Shown: positions 15,725 through 24,798, counted from the first letter of the stretch. The stretch: DNA of 64,000 nt from JAPLJC01 sp963697965 (GCA_963697965.1 OY969108.1:310001-374000); one strand, 5' to 3'. The notes: generated from the letters alone by a model not told the origin. Numbers and translations are program-made.

Positions 15725-16696
15725 GTGAGAGGCCTTTTTTTCCGAAACACCGGCTCCCTGGACAATCTCAAGGTCGCAGAGCTTCTCATGCCGGCGCCGG
15801 GAACGGGCGAGGTTCTGGTGCAGGTCCTGGCCGCGGCCATCAACCCCAGCGATGCGAAGGGTGTCCTGGGGAAAATGGCGGAGACCAAAGCCCCTCGAGT
15901 TCCCGGGCGTGACTTTGCCGGCCGGGTGATCTCCGGGGACCCCTTCTGGGAAGGTAAGGCAGTCTTCGGAACCGGAGGGGATTTCGGCTTTGGCAGGGAT
16001 GGTAGCCATGCCGAATTCGTGGCCGTCCCCGTGGAGGGGCTCGTGGAAATGCCCCCGGATCTTGGCTACGAGCAAGCCGCGGCGATGGCCCTGGGTTATT
16101 TAACCGCGTTCGCCGGCATCGTCCGGACGGGTGCGGTGCAGCCCGGAGAAACCGTCCTGGTCACCGGGACCACAGGCTCCGTGGGGTCGGCTGCGGCCAG
16201 GGTGGCGGCCTGGAAGGGAGCCCGGGTGCTGGGGACCGTGAGGTCGAGCCGAGACCTCGGAAAGCGAGACGATCTTTCCAAGGTGGAATGGATCGACCTG
16301 GAATCTCGTCCTTTGCCGGAAGCGGTTAAGGAATTGACGGCAGGCAAAGGAGCCGACCTCATTCTGGATGTGGTGGGGGGGCCGCTCTTTGAGCCGTGCC
16401 TTGAGTCTCTTGCCCAAAGGGGACGGCAGGTTGCCATCGCCTCGGCTGGGGACCCCAGGGTGGCTTTCAATCTCGTGGACTTCTACCACAAAGAAGCATG
16501 TCTCCTGGGCGTGGATACTTTGAAGTTATCCTCGGGTGAGGCGGCTGCAATCTTGAGGGCGCTGCTCCCGGGCTTCAAGGAGGGCATCTTTTCTCCCCCA
16601 CCCGTGGAGACGGTTTCTCTCGATGACGCCGTGAGGGCCTACCAGACAGTCCTTGCGGGAACTGCCGGGAAAAAGTTCGTTATCCGCTTCGGCTAG
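15725..16696 (+). CDS. Quinone-oxidoreductase-like MDR family protein
   Basis: A 323-residue medium-chain dehydrogenase/reductase. The N-terminal GroES-like domain has INPSDAKGVLG and VPGRDFAGRV. The Rossmann domain has VLVTGTTGSVGSAAARVA as NAD(P)H site. The catalytic zinc cysteines are absent, so it resembles zeta-crystallin/quinone reductases rather than zinc alcohol dehydrogenases. The GTG start follows CGGAGG. It likely reduces an enone or quinone using NADPH; substrate unknown. Confidence 0.88.
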   Translation: MRGLFFRNTGSLDNLKVAELLMPAPGTGEVLVQVLAAAINPSDAKGVLGKMAETKAPRVPGRDFAGRVISGDPFWEGKAVFGTGGDFGFGRDGSHAEFVAVPVEGLVEMPPDLGYEQAAAMALGYLTAFAGIVRTGAVQPGETVLVTGTTGSVGSAAARVAAWKGARVLGTVRSSRDLGKRDDLSKVEWIDLESRPLPEAVKELTAGKGADLILDVVGGPLFEPCLESLAQRGRQVAIASAGDPRVAFNLVDFYHKEACLLGVDTLKLSSGEAAAILRALLPGFKEGIFSPPPVETVSLDDAVRAYQTVLAGTAGKKFVIRFG

Positions 16697-16817
16697 CGGG
16701 GGTCCTTACCCTGCAAAGAGTCTTGAAAGGAGAAACGGCCATCGCTTTTTTTTCTGGTTGAGGAAGTGGCCATGGAAAATTAGGGATAAATAAACTACTT
16801 TAGCAAAGGAGAACACC

Positions 16818-17852
16818 ATGTCGAACCATTTCACTGGCCTGAACCTTGGCCCTCCCGAAGGGGACACTCGACTCGACCTCACCGATCTCTATGTCTTCCA
16901 ATTACCGACGGAGGCGTCGAGGACCGTGGTGATCCTTAACTGTAACTCGTTCGCCAAGAAGGCGGCGTTTCACCCCGACGCCGTGTACCGGATCAACATC
17001 GACAACAATGGTGACTGCGAGACCGAGGTCGCACTCAGCCTGGTATTCTCCGAGCCGCGAGACGGTCGGCAGCGTGCCACCGTCTACCTGGCCACCGGCT
17101 TAGAGGCCCGTAAGGCTGAGCCCGCCGGGGAGGCGATCTTCAAGGACGTCGAGGTGTCGTTCGGCCCCGAGCCGCACATCCACAAGTCGGGCCCCTACAC
17201 CTGCTTCCTCGGACTGCGCAGCGACGCCTTCTTCATTGACTTCGCGGGCATCTTGAACATGTTCGACTACAAGGGTGGTAAGAACTTCACCGGTTTCGAG
17301 GGAACTCCGGACCCGAGCCGCTGGACCCGCAAAGACCTTTTTGCGAACTATAACGTGTTCAGCATGGCGTTTGAGCTACCGACTCGTCTTCTTGGCGCCA
17401 ACCCCGCGGTGCGCATCTGGGGGCGGGTCAGCATCCGCCGCGCCGGCAAGCTCGTTCCCGTCGATCGCTCCGGCCACCCGACCTTCGCAAACTTCTTCTT
17501 CACCGACGAGCTCAAACTGGAATTCAACCGGAGCGAGCCAGCTCAAGACCGGGAGCGCTTCCTCGACCAAATGATCCACACACTAGAGCACGTTGGGGGC
17601 TATTCCAGCCCCGAGGCCAGGGCCTTGATCGATGCCGAGGGAGTCCTGCCCGACATGCTGAGCTTCGACCCCGCCAAGGCCGGCGGGTACCCGAACGGCC
17701 GCCTGCTCACCGACCACATCGTGGCGCACCGCCTTGCCATGCTCTCTAACGGCAAGATCCCGCCCGACGGGCTCAGACCGCACACCGATCTGCTCACGGG
17801 CTTCCCATTCCTCGGCACACCGCACCCGCACCCCGACCCGCCCCCTGCGTAA
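16818..17852 (+). CDS. DUF4331 family protein
   Basis: A 344-residue protein starting MSNHFTGLNLGPPEGDTRLD. It carries the DUF4331 hallmarks: DLTDLYVFQ, a YRINIDNNGD calcium-site-like motif, and a DAFFIDFAGILNMF segment. No signal peptide is seen, although many relatives are exported. AAAGGAG precedes the ATG. Its base use (many GAC, CTC and TCG codons) looks slightly unlike its neighbours, hinting at transfer from a high-GC donor. Function is unknown for the family. Confidence 0.85.
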   Translation: MSNHFTGLNLGPPEGDTRLDLTDLYVFQLPTEASRTVVILNCNSFAKKAAFHPDAVYRINIDNNGDCETEVALSLVFSEPRDGRQRATVYLATGLEARKAEPAGEAIFKDVEVSFGPEPHIHKSGPYTCFLGLRSDAFFIDFAGILNMFDYKGGKNFTGFEGTPDPSRWTRKDLFANYNVFSMAFELPTRLLGANPAVRIWGRVSIRRAGKLVPVDRSGHPTFANFFFTDELKLEFNRSEPAQDRERFLDQMIHTLEHVGGYSSPEARALIDAEGVLPDMLSFDPAKAGGYPNGRLLTDHIVAHRLAMLSNGKIPPDGLRPHTDLLTGFPFLGTPHPHPDPPPA

Positions 17853-17940
17853 GGGGGATAGTGGTCCGTGCCTGATGTGCCCGGCTAGGCGGTGGTGCAA
17901 TGCTTTTATGCCCTCTAACCAAAGATAAGGAGACCATCCC

Positions 17941-18762
17941 TTAGCTACGATCACGACCAAAGACGGCACGCAGATCTATTACAAGGACTGGGGCAGCGGC
18001 CAGCCCGTGGTTTTCAGCCATGGCTGGCCGCTCAGCGCCGATGCCTTTGAAGACCAGATGTTCTATCTGGCCTCCCGCGGCTACCGCGGCATCGGCCACG
18101 ACCGCCGCGGCCATGGGCGCCCGAGCCAGCCCTGGCACGGCAACGACATGGACACCTACGCCGATGACCTGGCGGCGCTCATCGAAGCGCTCGACCTAAA
18201 AAAGGCGATCCCTGTCGGCCACTCCACGGGCGGCGGCGAAGTCGCCCGTTATAGCGGCCGCCACGGCAGCAAACGCGTGGCCAAAGCCGTGCTGATCGGC
18301 GCGGTGCCGCCCCTGATGCTAAAGACAGCTACCAATCCCGGCGGCTTGCCCATGGAGGTATTCGACCAGCTGCGCGCCAGTGTCGTGGCCGACCGCTCCC
18401 AGTGCTTCAAGGACCTCTCCCTCCCCTTTTACGGTTATAACAGGCCGGGCGCCAAGATCTCGGAGGGCGTGCGGGAGTCATTCTGGCTCCAGGGAATGAT
18501 GGCCGGCTTTCCTGCCGCCTACTTCTGCATCAAGGCCTTCTCGGAAACGGAGCAAACGGAGGATCTCAAGAAGTTCGACGTGCCCACCCTAATCCTGCAC
18601 GGCGATGACGATCAGATAGTGCCCATCGGCGCTTCAGCCCTGCTCTCGTCCAAGATCGTCAAGGGCGCCACCTTGAAAATCTATCCGGGCGCGCCGCACG
18701 GCATGTGCACGACCCTGAAGGACCAGGTCAACGCAGATCTGCTCACCTTCCTGAAAATGTAA
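17941..18762 (+). CDS. Alpha/beta hydrolase (haloperoxidase-type), start codon apparently lost
   Basis: An alpha/beta-hydrolase of the non-haem chloroperoxidase group: HGW oxyanion segment (VFSHGWPLSADAFEDQ), nucleophile elbow GHSTGGGE with Ser, acid in LILHGDDDQIVPIG, and the final His in GAPHGMC. The conserved N-terminus reads ATITTKDGTQIYYKDWGSG from 17944, but the codon where ATG is expected (17941) is TTA, 8 nt after AAGGAG. The first in-frame conventional start is GTG at 18007, which would remove the first beta strands. It could be a start-codon mutation, an error, or a GTG restart. Confidence 0.75.
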   Translation, partial: LATITTKDGTQIYYKDWGSGQPVVFSHGWPLSADAFEDQMFYLASRGYRGIGHDRRGHGRPSQPWHGNDMDTYADDLAALIEALDLKKAIPVGHSTGGGEVARYSGRHGSKRVAKAVLIGAVPPLMLKTATNPGGLPMEVFDQLRASVVADRSQCFKDLSLPFYGYNRPGAKISEGVRESFWLQGMMAGFPAAYFCIKAFSETEQTEDLKKFDVPTLILHGDDDQIVPIGASALLSSKIVKGATLKIYPGAPHGMCTTLKDQVNADLLTFLKM

Positions 18763-18815
18763 GGCCGCAGGGGAAAGGTAAAGATTGGGCCGCTCAGCGT
18801 GGCGAGGAGGTATTT

Positions 18816-19211
18816 ATGAATCCCGGCAGGGACAGCGGCATCATTGACATACCCGGCAAGCATTCGGTGGACGAAACGGTCGAGAAGCTCAAAGGGATTC
18901 TGCAAGCGAAGGGAGTTACCCTGTTCGCCCTGGTCGACCACAGCGGAGAAGCACAGAAAGTGGGACTTGAAATGCGTCCAACCAAACTGCTGATCTTCGG
19001 GAGCCCCAAGGCAGGCACTCCCGTGATGCTGGCGGCCCCCAGCAGCGCCATCGACCTTCCCCTGAAGATTTTGGTCTGGGAAGATGGCAAAAATAAGGTC
19101 TGGATTTCCTATAACAGCCAGGAGTATTTGCAGAAAAGACATGGATTGCCGCAGGAGTTGCTGGCAAACCTGGCAGTAGTGGAGACGTTGGCAGCCAAGG
19201 CCGCAGAATAG
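18816..19211 (+). CDS. DUF302 family protein
   Basis: A 131-residue protein with the DUF302 fold signatures: SVDETVEKLKGILQAKGVTL, the VDHSGEAQKVGLEM loop, TKLLIFGSPKAGTPVM and LPLKILVWED. The ATG at 18816 follows GAGGAGG. Members are small cytosolic proteins of unknown function. It follows the hydrolase by 53 bp and may be co-transcribed with it. Confidence 0.88.
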   Translation: MNPGRDSGIIDIPGKHSVDETVEKLKGILQAKGVTLFALVDHSGEAQKVGLEMRPTKLLIFGSPKAGTPVMLAAPSSAIDLPLKILVWEDGKNKVWISYNSQEYLQKRHGLPQELLANLAVVETLAAKAAE

Positions 19212-19371
19212 CCGGTATTTCGCCCCATCGCCCAGGCATGTGGGCACCCTTTGCCAAAGCGGGTAAGGCGGCGTGCTGATAGAAAAGGCGCAAAAGAAGA
19301 TAATAGGCAACAGTGTCTTTTTTCAAGTCCTTCGGAGTACGGCGGATAATAAAGAAAATTAAAGAATAATA

Positions 19372-20424
19372 ATGCTTGAGAGAATTTTTTTCTGGATGTT
19401 GGTTTTGGTGCCGGTGACGGTGGCGGCCCATTTTGGGCGCGCCCCTGCAGGCCCCATGTTTTTTCTGGCGGCGCTGGCCATTGTGCCGCTGGCGAAATTC
19501 ATAGGGGAGGCGACAGAAGAGCTGTCGGTCCGCGTCGGTTCTGCTCTGGGAGGACTTCTTAACGCCACTTTTGGAAACGCCACCGAACTCATCATTGGAA
19601 TTTTGGCGCTGAAGGCAGGTCTCATTGAAGTTGTCAAAGCATCCATCACGGGTTCCATAATCGGAAACCTGCTTTTGGTTTTGGGCTCTGCGATATTCCT
19701 GGGCGGTTGCAAATACCCAAAACAAAAATTCAATAAAACCGCGGCCAGGACCAGTTCTTCGACCTTGCTGCTGGCTACGATTGCCCTCGTTATTCCGGCG
19801 ATTTTTTATCAAACGGCACCGAAGGCCGGACAGTCGGTAATCGAAAAACTGTCGGTATTTGTGGCGATTTTCATGCTGGTCGCCTACTTTGCCAGCCTCT
19901 GGTTCGCCCTTTATACGCATAAACATCTCTATACCGAAGAGGTTGGAAAATACGCAGAGGCGAAGTGGAGTGTCCGGAAAGGCGTGGTGATTCTCCTCCT
20001 CGCCACCGTGGCAGTTGCCTGGATGAGTGCAATTCTGGTGGGGTCCATCGAGCCGGTGGTAAAAAGTTTCGGATGGACGGAGCTTTTCATCGGGGTGATT
20101 TTTGTGGCCATCATTGGCAATGTCGCCGAACACACCTCAGCGGTCACGATGGCCCTCAAAAACAAAATGGACCTGGCGCTGCAAATTTCCATAGGCTCGA
20201 CCACCCAAATTGCCATGTTCGTGGCGCCCATCCTGATTCTGGCGAGCCTGTTTTGCCGCGAGCCGATGAGTCTGGTATTCAATATTTTTGAACTGGCGGC
20301 GATTATCCTTTCTGTGATGATTGTAGGGCTGATAACCGAGGACGGCGAAAGCAACTGGTTTGAAGGGTTGCAGCTTCTGATGGCCTATGCCATCATGGCA
20401 GTGGCCTTCTTTTTCCATCCGTAA
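19372..20424 (+). CDS. Calcium/proton (cation) exchanger, CaCA family
   Basis: A 350-residue inner-membrane antiporter with about eleven helices. The two inverted alpha repeats are plain: GGLLNATFGNATELIIGILA and FVAIIGNVAEHTSAVTMALK, each with the catalytic acidic residue (GNATE, GNVAE). This matches the CAX/VCX1/ChaA subgroup, which exports Ca2+ in exchange for H+. The ATG at 19372 has no strong ribosome site (AAAGAATAAT). Monocistronic. Confidence 0.92.
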   Translation: MLERIFFWMLVLVPVTVAAHFGRAPAGPMFFLAALAIVPLAKFIGEATEELSVRVGSALGGLLNATFGNATELIIGILALKAGLIEVVKASITGSIIGNLLLVLGSAIFLGGCKYPKQKFNKTAARTSSSTLLLATIALVIPAIFYQTAPKAGQSVIEKLSVFVAIFMLVAYFASLWFALYTHKHLYTEEVGKYAEAKWSVRKGVVILLLATVAVAWMSAILVGSIEPVVKSFGWTELFIGVIFVAIIGNVAEHTSAVTMALKNKMDLALQISIGSTTQIAMFVAPILILASLFCREPMSLVFNIFELAAIILSVMIVGLITEDGESNWFEGLQLLMAYAIMAVAFFFHP

Positions 20425-20476
20425 AACCCAACCACTGGAAAAAGAATGCCACTACTTCTCTTCGTGGAAGAAATTG

Positions 20477-20516
20477 CTCGACGATCTGAAAGTTGTGGCG
20501 TTTTCAGATCGTCGAG
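20477..20516. repeat. Perfect 15-bp inverted repeat between convergent genes
   Basis: CTCGACGATCTGAAA (20477-20491) and TTTCAGATCGTCGAG (20502-20516) with a 10-nt loop. It lies between the exchanger and the porin gene, which converge. It lacks a long T-run, so it may be a factor-dependent or bidirectional terminator. Confidence 0.6.
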
Positions 20517-20589
20517 TCTCTCGAGCCTGCCGGGGCCGTTCCCTCTTACGGATTTATCGTGATCCCCAAATTCCGGTTTGGCCCCCCGC

Positions 20590-22257
20590 TCAATAGCTGA
20601 GCTGCAAAAGCACCTCTAAGCGCTGGTCGGTTCCCAAATTCGAGCCATTGGTGCCGGGGCTGACTACCGCGTTAGTGCTGCCGTCGATGCCGGTGCCACC
20701 CTGAATGGCGTAATCCCGGCCATACCAGGTTTTTTCATAGGCTACGTAGACCATATTTTCTTTATAGAGATAGTAACCAAAGCCGGTGATCAGCTTGGTG
20801 TACTTGGCGTCATCGGCAATCACGTGGTTCTGGTCGGCATTGAACCAGTCCATCCGAGCCATGAAATGCAAAGGATACTTGTTATCCCCACCCCATGACC
20901 AGAGGGCGATGGGGATCTTCACGTCGCCGAAGGCCGAATAACCCAGGGTCCACAGGGAGTCGGCGCGATCGCCGATGGGGGCCGGCCCGGTCGGCACGGT
21001 GGTCCAGTTGCCGGCCTGGTTGCCCTTGGTGGAAATAATTTGGGCGCTGACGCGGAACCAGGGATGCTGGTAGCTCAAGTGGCCCAGGTTGACAATCCAG
21101 TCCGGGAAGTATTGATAGAATGGCGCTCCAAAGTTGGCGGCGCTGGAGGAATTACCTTTCCCGTAAAGGCCGAAGTAAGTGGCCTGAAATCCCGGCAAAA
21201 TATCCGGCAGGGGCCGCACGCTGACGCGGTATTCCACCGGCTTGTTCGAGTTGTTCTCGACGGCATGGTAGCCGCTGCCGTTGTAAACGCCCACATGCCA
21301 ACTGCCGTAGAGCCCGTCATAGTTCGTACCACCCAGAATTTCTTTGGCATTGGGGAATTCACCGCCGAAATAACCCCGGATGCTCGCTCCGATATCCGCG
21401 GAATTGAGTACGCCCTCACGTTCTATGGGGATGGTGCCCTCAACCCGGTAAGGATAGAAACTCTCTTCCCAATCATGCCAGGGGTTGTGGCCCAGGCCGA
21501 ATTCGCCTTTAACTTGGGTGAAGATGTTCCAGGCGTCGCCCGGCCTGATTTCGCCATAAAGGTACTTCTGCCTCAGCTTCCAGTCTCCGGCTTCGACATC
21601 CGGCTTGGCGGCGGAGCTGGAATATTCGGTGAGATCGGTGGTGGACCGGGCGGACAGCCAGGGGGTAATTTCCTTTTCGAAGGTCAGGTAACCCCGCTCG
21701 AGATAAAATTTATTGACGCCGATGTGGCCGTCATTGTTACGCCCGACAACCTGACCATGTAAAGTCGTTTTCGGTCCCATAAATTGGGGTACGTCCCCCA
21801 CCGTATAACCGAGGTACCATAACGCCCCCACCGACCACCCCTTCAATACCGGATTCAAACCCGCGGGCCAGGAAGAGGCGGTCTTCTCGTCCACCTTCTT
21901 TTCTACTGCCGCCACTTTCTGATCGACCTCGGTGGTCACTTTTTGTTCGGAAGTCGCTACCTTGTTCTCGACCTGTTTCTCGGTCTTGTTCTCGGCCTTT
22001 TTCTGTTTTTCCTTCTCCAGATCCTTGGCCTCTTTTTGGACCTGATCTGCTTCCTCGGGGGTGAGGACCCCTTTGCGGATCAAAATTTCCAGAAGCGGGT
22101 CCCTATCTTGTGCCCAGGCGGGTGGCGCCACGAAAATGAGAGCCACCATCACGGCCCAGATCCATACCCAGGTTTTACGCCTTAGTGCCCCCCGGTCTGC
22201 ATTAGCGGCAACCTCGCCAATTTTCGCAGAACTCCTTTTAAAGAGGCCGGATACCAT
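20590..22257 (-). CDS. Porin with N-terminal coiled coil (phosphate-selective-porin-like)
   Basis: A 555-residue exported protein. The signal peptide (VWIWAVMVALIFVAPPAWA) ends near residue 49 of this frame. A periplasmic coiled coil follows (about 60-130; LIRKGVLTPEEADQVQKEAK, then Lys/Glu/Val heptads). The remainder is a beta barrel rich in aromatic residues, ending VLLQLSY. This layout matches phosphate-selective porins O/P-type and similar SLH-less porins. The nearby pstB gene fits a phosphate role, but substrate is inferred. The ribosome site is AAGGGGG. Confidence 0.82.
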   Translation of the reverse strand: MVSGLFKRSSAKIGEVAANADRGALRRKTWVWIWAVMVALIFVAPPAWAQDRDPLLEILIRKGVLTPEEADQVQKEAKDLEKEKQKKAENKTEKQVENKVATSEQKVTTEVDQKVAAVEKKVDEKTASSWPAGLNPVLKGWSVGALWYLGYTVGDVPQFMGPKTTLHGQVVGRNNDGHIGVNKFYLERGYLTFEKEITPWLSARSTTDLTEYSSSAAKPDVEAGDWKLRQKYLYGEIRPGDAWNIFTQVKGEFGLGHNPWHDWEESFYPYRVEGTIPIEREGVLNSADIGASIRGYFGGEFPNAKEILGGTNYDGLYGSWHVGVYNGSGYHAVENNSNKPVEYRVSVRPLPDILPGFQATYFGLYGKGNSSSAANFGAPFYQYFPDWIVNLGHLSYQHPWFRVSAQIISTKGNQAGNWTTVPTGPAPIGDRADSLWTLGYSAFGDVKIPIALWSWGGDNKYPLHFMARMDWFNADQNHVIADDAKYTKLITGFGYYLYKENMVYVAYEKTWYGRDYAIQGGTGIDGSTNAVVSPGTNGSNLGTDQRLEVLLQLSY

Positions 22258-22537
22258 AACCTTTTCCCCCTTGCCGTAGAATTTTCTCTCCAGCAGAACG
22301 GATTATCCGACCCCCTTGTTCCAAAAGGGTGTTCGTCCTGCGAAATCGTGGTTTATTTAAGGTTAATTTATGGTTACTGCAGAAAGCGGTTTCCGGGGGC
22401 GCCAAGATCGCCAATCGCCATGGCAGCAAGAGGGGGGAAAATAGGGGACCGTGATTTCTTAAGGGGAAAGGGGAAAGGGGGAAAAGGAAGATCAAAAACA
22501 TGTTACTCTCTTAACCTTTTACCCCTGCCGTCTCCTG

Positions 22538-22576
22538 AAATCCCCCTAAATCCCCCTTTTCCAAAGGGGGACTTTA
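22538..22576. repeat. CCCCCTAAATCCCCC dispersed repeat
   Basis: AAATCCCCCTAAATCCCCC followed by TTTTCCAAAGGGGGACTTT forms an imperfect palindrome. A near-identical copy is inserted in frame in the DNA polymerase gene (about 37348-37390). Confidence 0.75.
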
Positions 22577-22622
22577 ATACCCTTGAAACTTTGGTTTTCA
22601 TGGCCGCTCGCCCAAATGGCTG

Positions 22623-22850
22623 TCAGACGGAACAGATGGGCCCTTCCGGATATTTGAATTGGAGCCAGCCGCAAATTTTGAGAATCCAATGCCTGGTTTC
22701 TCCGATAAACTTCAATCCCTTCAAAGGAGAGCCGGTAAAACACCATTCCCGGCTGGCGGAGTCGTACAAGATCTTGTCGCGGAAGAGCCAAATCTCCCCA
22801 GGAGCATCCAGCGCCTCTGCCGCCTCGACCACATAGTCTGTAGGATCCAT
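22623..22850 (-). CDS. Possible small protein (75 aa)
   Basis: The sequence looks natural (APGEIWLFRDKILYDSASRE, WCFTGSPLKGLKFIG), and an AAGGGGGA run could act as ribosome site before the ATG at 22850. I do not recognise a family. It is surrounded by repeats and could be a relic. Confidence 0.4.
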   Translation of the reverse strand: MDPTDYVVEAAEALDAPGEIWLFRDKILYDSASREWCFTGSPLKGLKFIGETRHWILKICGWLQFKYPEGPICSV

Positions 22851-23066
22851 GATATCCCCCTTGGGGGAGCCCCCCTTTTAATCCTGAGCCTTTGCCAGGC
22901 ATTGTCTCTCACCCGTGTTTCCTTTTTGCTTCAGGGGAATTAAATATTCATTTCAGGATTGGACCGTCACCAGCCTTTCTGGCAGGCCGCTGGCAGGGAG
23001 GCCTGGGCAACGTTGGTTAGGGCCGCACTGACCAGTAAATTTCATCCAAATTAGCCCCCCAGTGGC

Positions 23067-23441
23067 AGTAGTGTCCGGCAGAGATTTTGCACAAAGACTG
23101 GCGAATGAAAATTGAAAAATGTAGCCGCAAGCCTTAAGCCAGAGAAGACGGGGGCAGCCCGGAAGCGTCAAAACTCCCTCTCCCCTGTGAGGGGAGCGGG
23201 ATGGGGAGCGGGATGGGGAGGGGGATGGCTAGGCATGGGTAGGCGTAGGGGCGGGTTTTAAACCCGCCCCTACAGGGCGCACACATGGGTGCGCCCCTAC
23301 AAGACCATGCAGGCCCGCCTCACTGCCCGCTCCCTCATTGGGGGAGCGGGGAGAAAGCAAGAGAACTCCATAAGTTAATCAAAGAAGATTGGGGAGCCTG
23401 GATGGCAACGGCAGATTAGCAAAACCTTGACGGACACTGCT
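23067..23441. mobile_element. MITE-like element, copy 2 (375 bp)
   Basis: Same element and orientation as at 5588-5951. The left end AGTAGTGTCCGGCA is identical; the right end TGACGGACACTGCT matches 12 of 14 positions. The interior has the same order of blocks, including the GTAGGGGCGGGTTTT palindrome and GGGCGCA...TGCGCCC, with a short extra GGGATGGGGAGC duplication. It ends about 50 bp downstream of the pstB stop. Confidence 0.8.
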
Positions 23442-23492
23442 GCCCCACTGAAGGTTTGTAAAGCTTCCTCAGGTGCAGGCTTCAAAATGGCT

Positions 23493-24338
23493 TCAACCAA
23501 ACCGGCCGGTAATATAATCTTGAGTTTTCTGGTGCGAGGGGTTGGTGAAGATTTTCTGGGTGGGACCGGATTCGTAGATCCTCCCTTGCCAGAAGAAGGC
23601 GGTATAATCGGAAACCCGGGCCGCCTGCTGCATATTATGAGTCACGATGACGATGGTATAGGTGGACTTCAGGGTGTGGATCAATTCCTCGATTTTGGCC
23701 GTGGCAATGGGATCAATGGCCGAGGTGGGCTCATCCATCAATAAGACCCCCGGCTCCATGGCCAGGACCCGGGCCAGGCACAGCCGCTGCTGCTGACCGC
23801 CGGATAGGGCCGTCCCCGGGCGGTGCAGGTCGTCCTTGACTTCATCCCAGAGGGCCGCCCGGGTTAACGCCTCTTCCGCCCGGTCCATTAATTCCCCCCG
23901 GTTCAAGCGGAAGTGCATCTTGAGACCATAGGCCACATTGTCAATGATACTCATGGGAAAGGGCGTGGGTTTCTGGAAGATCATCCCCACCTGGCGGCGC
24001 AGTTCCATGAGGTCATAGGAGGGGTCCAGGATATTTTTGCCGTCCAGCAATATCTCCCCGCTGGCTCGATGTTCTCCATAAAGCTCATAGATGCGGTTGT
24101 AGATGCGGATATGGGTCGATTTGCCGCAGCCGGAGGGCCCAATGATGGCCGTCACCCGGTTGCGGGCGATCTCCATGTTATTATCGACTAACGCCTGTTG
24201 GTTTCCATAAAAGAAGTTCACCTGGCGGGCGATGATCTTAATGGACCTTTTCGATCCTGCATAGGCTCCCGCAGATTCTTTAGCGGCGGCGCCGTTTAGG
24301 GGAAAAAGGGTTGGGTCTATGGTAAGGGAATCATCCAT
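23493..24338 (-). CDS. pstB: Phosphate ABC transporter ATP-binding protein
   Basis: A 281-residue ABC ATPase. Walker A is GPSGCGKST, the signature is LSGGQQQRLCLAR, Walker B is VLLMDEPTSAID and the switch His is in IVTHNMQQAARVSD. The loop LDGKNILDPSYDLMELRRQV and IFQKPTPFPMSI are PstB hallmarks. His follows the Walker A Thr where PstB usually has Phe or Leu. The first 35 residues are a variable extension. No pstS, pstC, pstA or phoU is adjacent, so it is an orphan here; the porin gene downstream may be functionally linked. Confidence 0.93.
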   Translation of the reverse strand: MDDSLTIDPTLFPLNGAAAKESAGAYAGSKRSIKIIARQVNFFYGNQQALVDNNMEIARNRVTAIIGPSGCGKSTHIRIYNRIYELYGEHRASGEILLDGKNILDPSYDLMELRRQVGMIFQKPTPFPMSIIDNVAYGLKMHFRLNRGELMDRAEEALTRAALWDEVKDDLHRPGTALSGGQQQRLCLARVLAMEPGVLLMDEPTSAIDPIATAKIEELIHTLKSTYTIVIVTHNMQQAARVSDYTAFFWQGRIYESGPTQKIFTNPSHQKTQDYITGRFG

Positions 24339-24523
24339 GGCGGCATTTTCCTCCGGTAGCCAGGGGAGGGACTTAGGCTCAGATGCAATGACTGGGATTC
24401 TTCCAGTGGCCGGCAGGGCGGCACTTTTGGAACGGGTCCCTTCCGGGGAATATTAATTTTCCGGATCTATTTTAGTATGGGATTGTTAAAGATTTATGAG
24501 AATTGGGTTAGGATTTGATATTT
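24339..24523. other. Upstream region of pstB
   Basis: About 185 bp, AT-rich from 24450 on, likely holding the pstB promoter on the minus strand (TTAATATTCC and AATCCCAT tracts). No gene or clear Pho box seen. Confidence 0.35.
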
Positions 24524-24561
24524 GATAAAATATGGCTGGGGGGAGGATTAGAACCTCCATC
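24524..24561. other. Attachment-site copy: tRNA-Gln 3' end duplicate
   Basis: GATAAAATATGGCTGGGGGG-AGGATTAGAACCTCCATC nearly repeats the 3' end of tRNA-Gln plus its downstream flank at 26849-26888 (GATAAAATATGGCTGGGGGA...GGATTCGAACCTCCATC), in direct orientation, 2.3 kb away. This is the classic footprint of a tyrosine-recombinase element integrated into a tRNA gene. Confidence 0.7.
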
Positions 24562-24603
24562 TCTATAATTATGAAATATTCATGTTTAGGTTTCTGGGGA
24601 CAT

Positions 24604-24798
24604 CTACCGGGGGCACTTCCTCGTCTTCCAAATCTCCCGTAGAGATTCAGTAACCAATTTGGCATACCGATCCGTTGATTTTGCGCTTTGGTGACGCATG
24701 AATTTTCCTATCTTGGCTCGACTCTTGCCAAGTGGCAAGTAATGCCGTCCAGACTTTGCCAGGTCTCCCGATTTCCAGGCCCCCGCTCTCAGCCCCAA
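24604..24798 (-). pseudogene. C-terminal remnant of a tyrosine recombinase (integrase)
   Basis: The frame ends KIGKFMRHQSAKSTDRYAKL then VTESLREIW, which matches the end of phage-type integrases (GHxS-x2-T-x2-RYAxL with the catalytic Tyr). The His/Arg box and all N-terminal domains are missing, and the upstream part reads as unrelated sequence. It lies 43 bp inside the duplicated tRNA-Gln end and points towards it, where an integrase gene normally sits. Confidence 0.55.

Larger units (their letters stand above)
22258..23066. other. Repeat-rich intergenic region
   Basis: Apart from a possible small gene at 22623-22850, this holds low-complexity DNA: GGGGAAAGGGG runs near 22460 and the dispersed repeat AAATCCCCCTAAATCCCCC at 22538-22576 (also inside the polymerase gene at 37351). 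A TCCCCCTTGGGGGA palindrome lies at about 22854. Confidence 0.5.

Noticed and set aside
18916..20133. 405-residue minus-strand open frame across DUF302 and the exchanger
   Set aside because: It overlaps two solid plus-strand genes and shows no family features.
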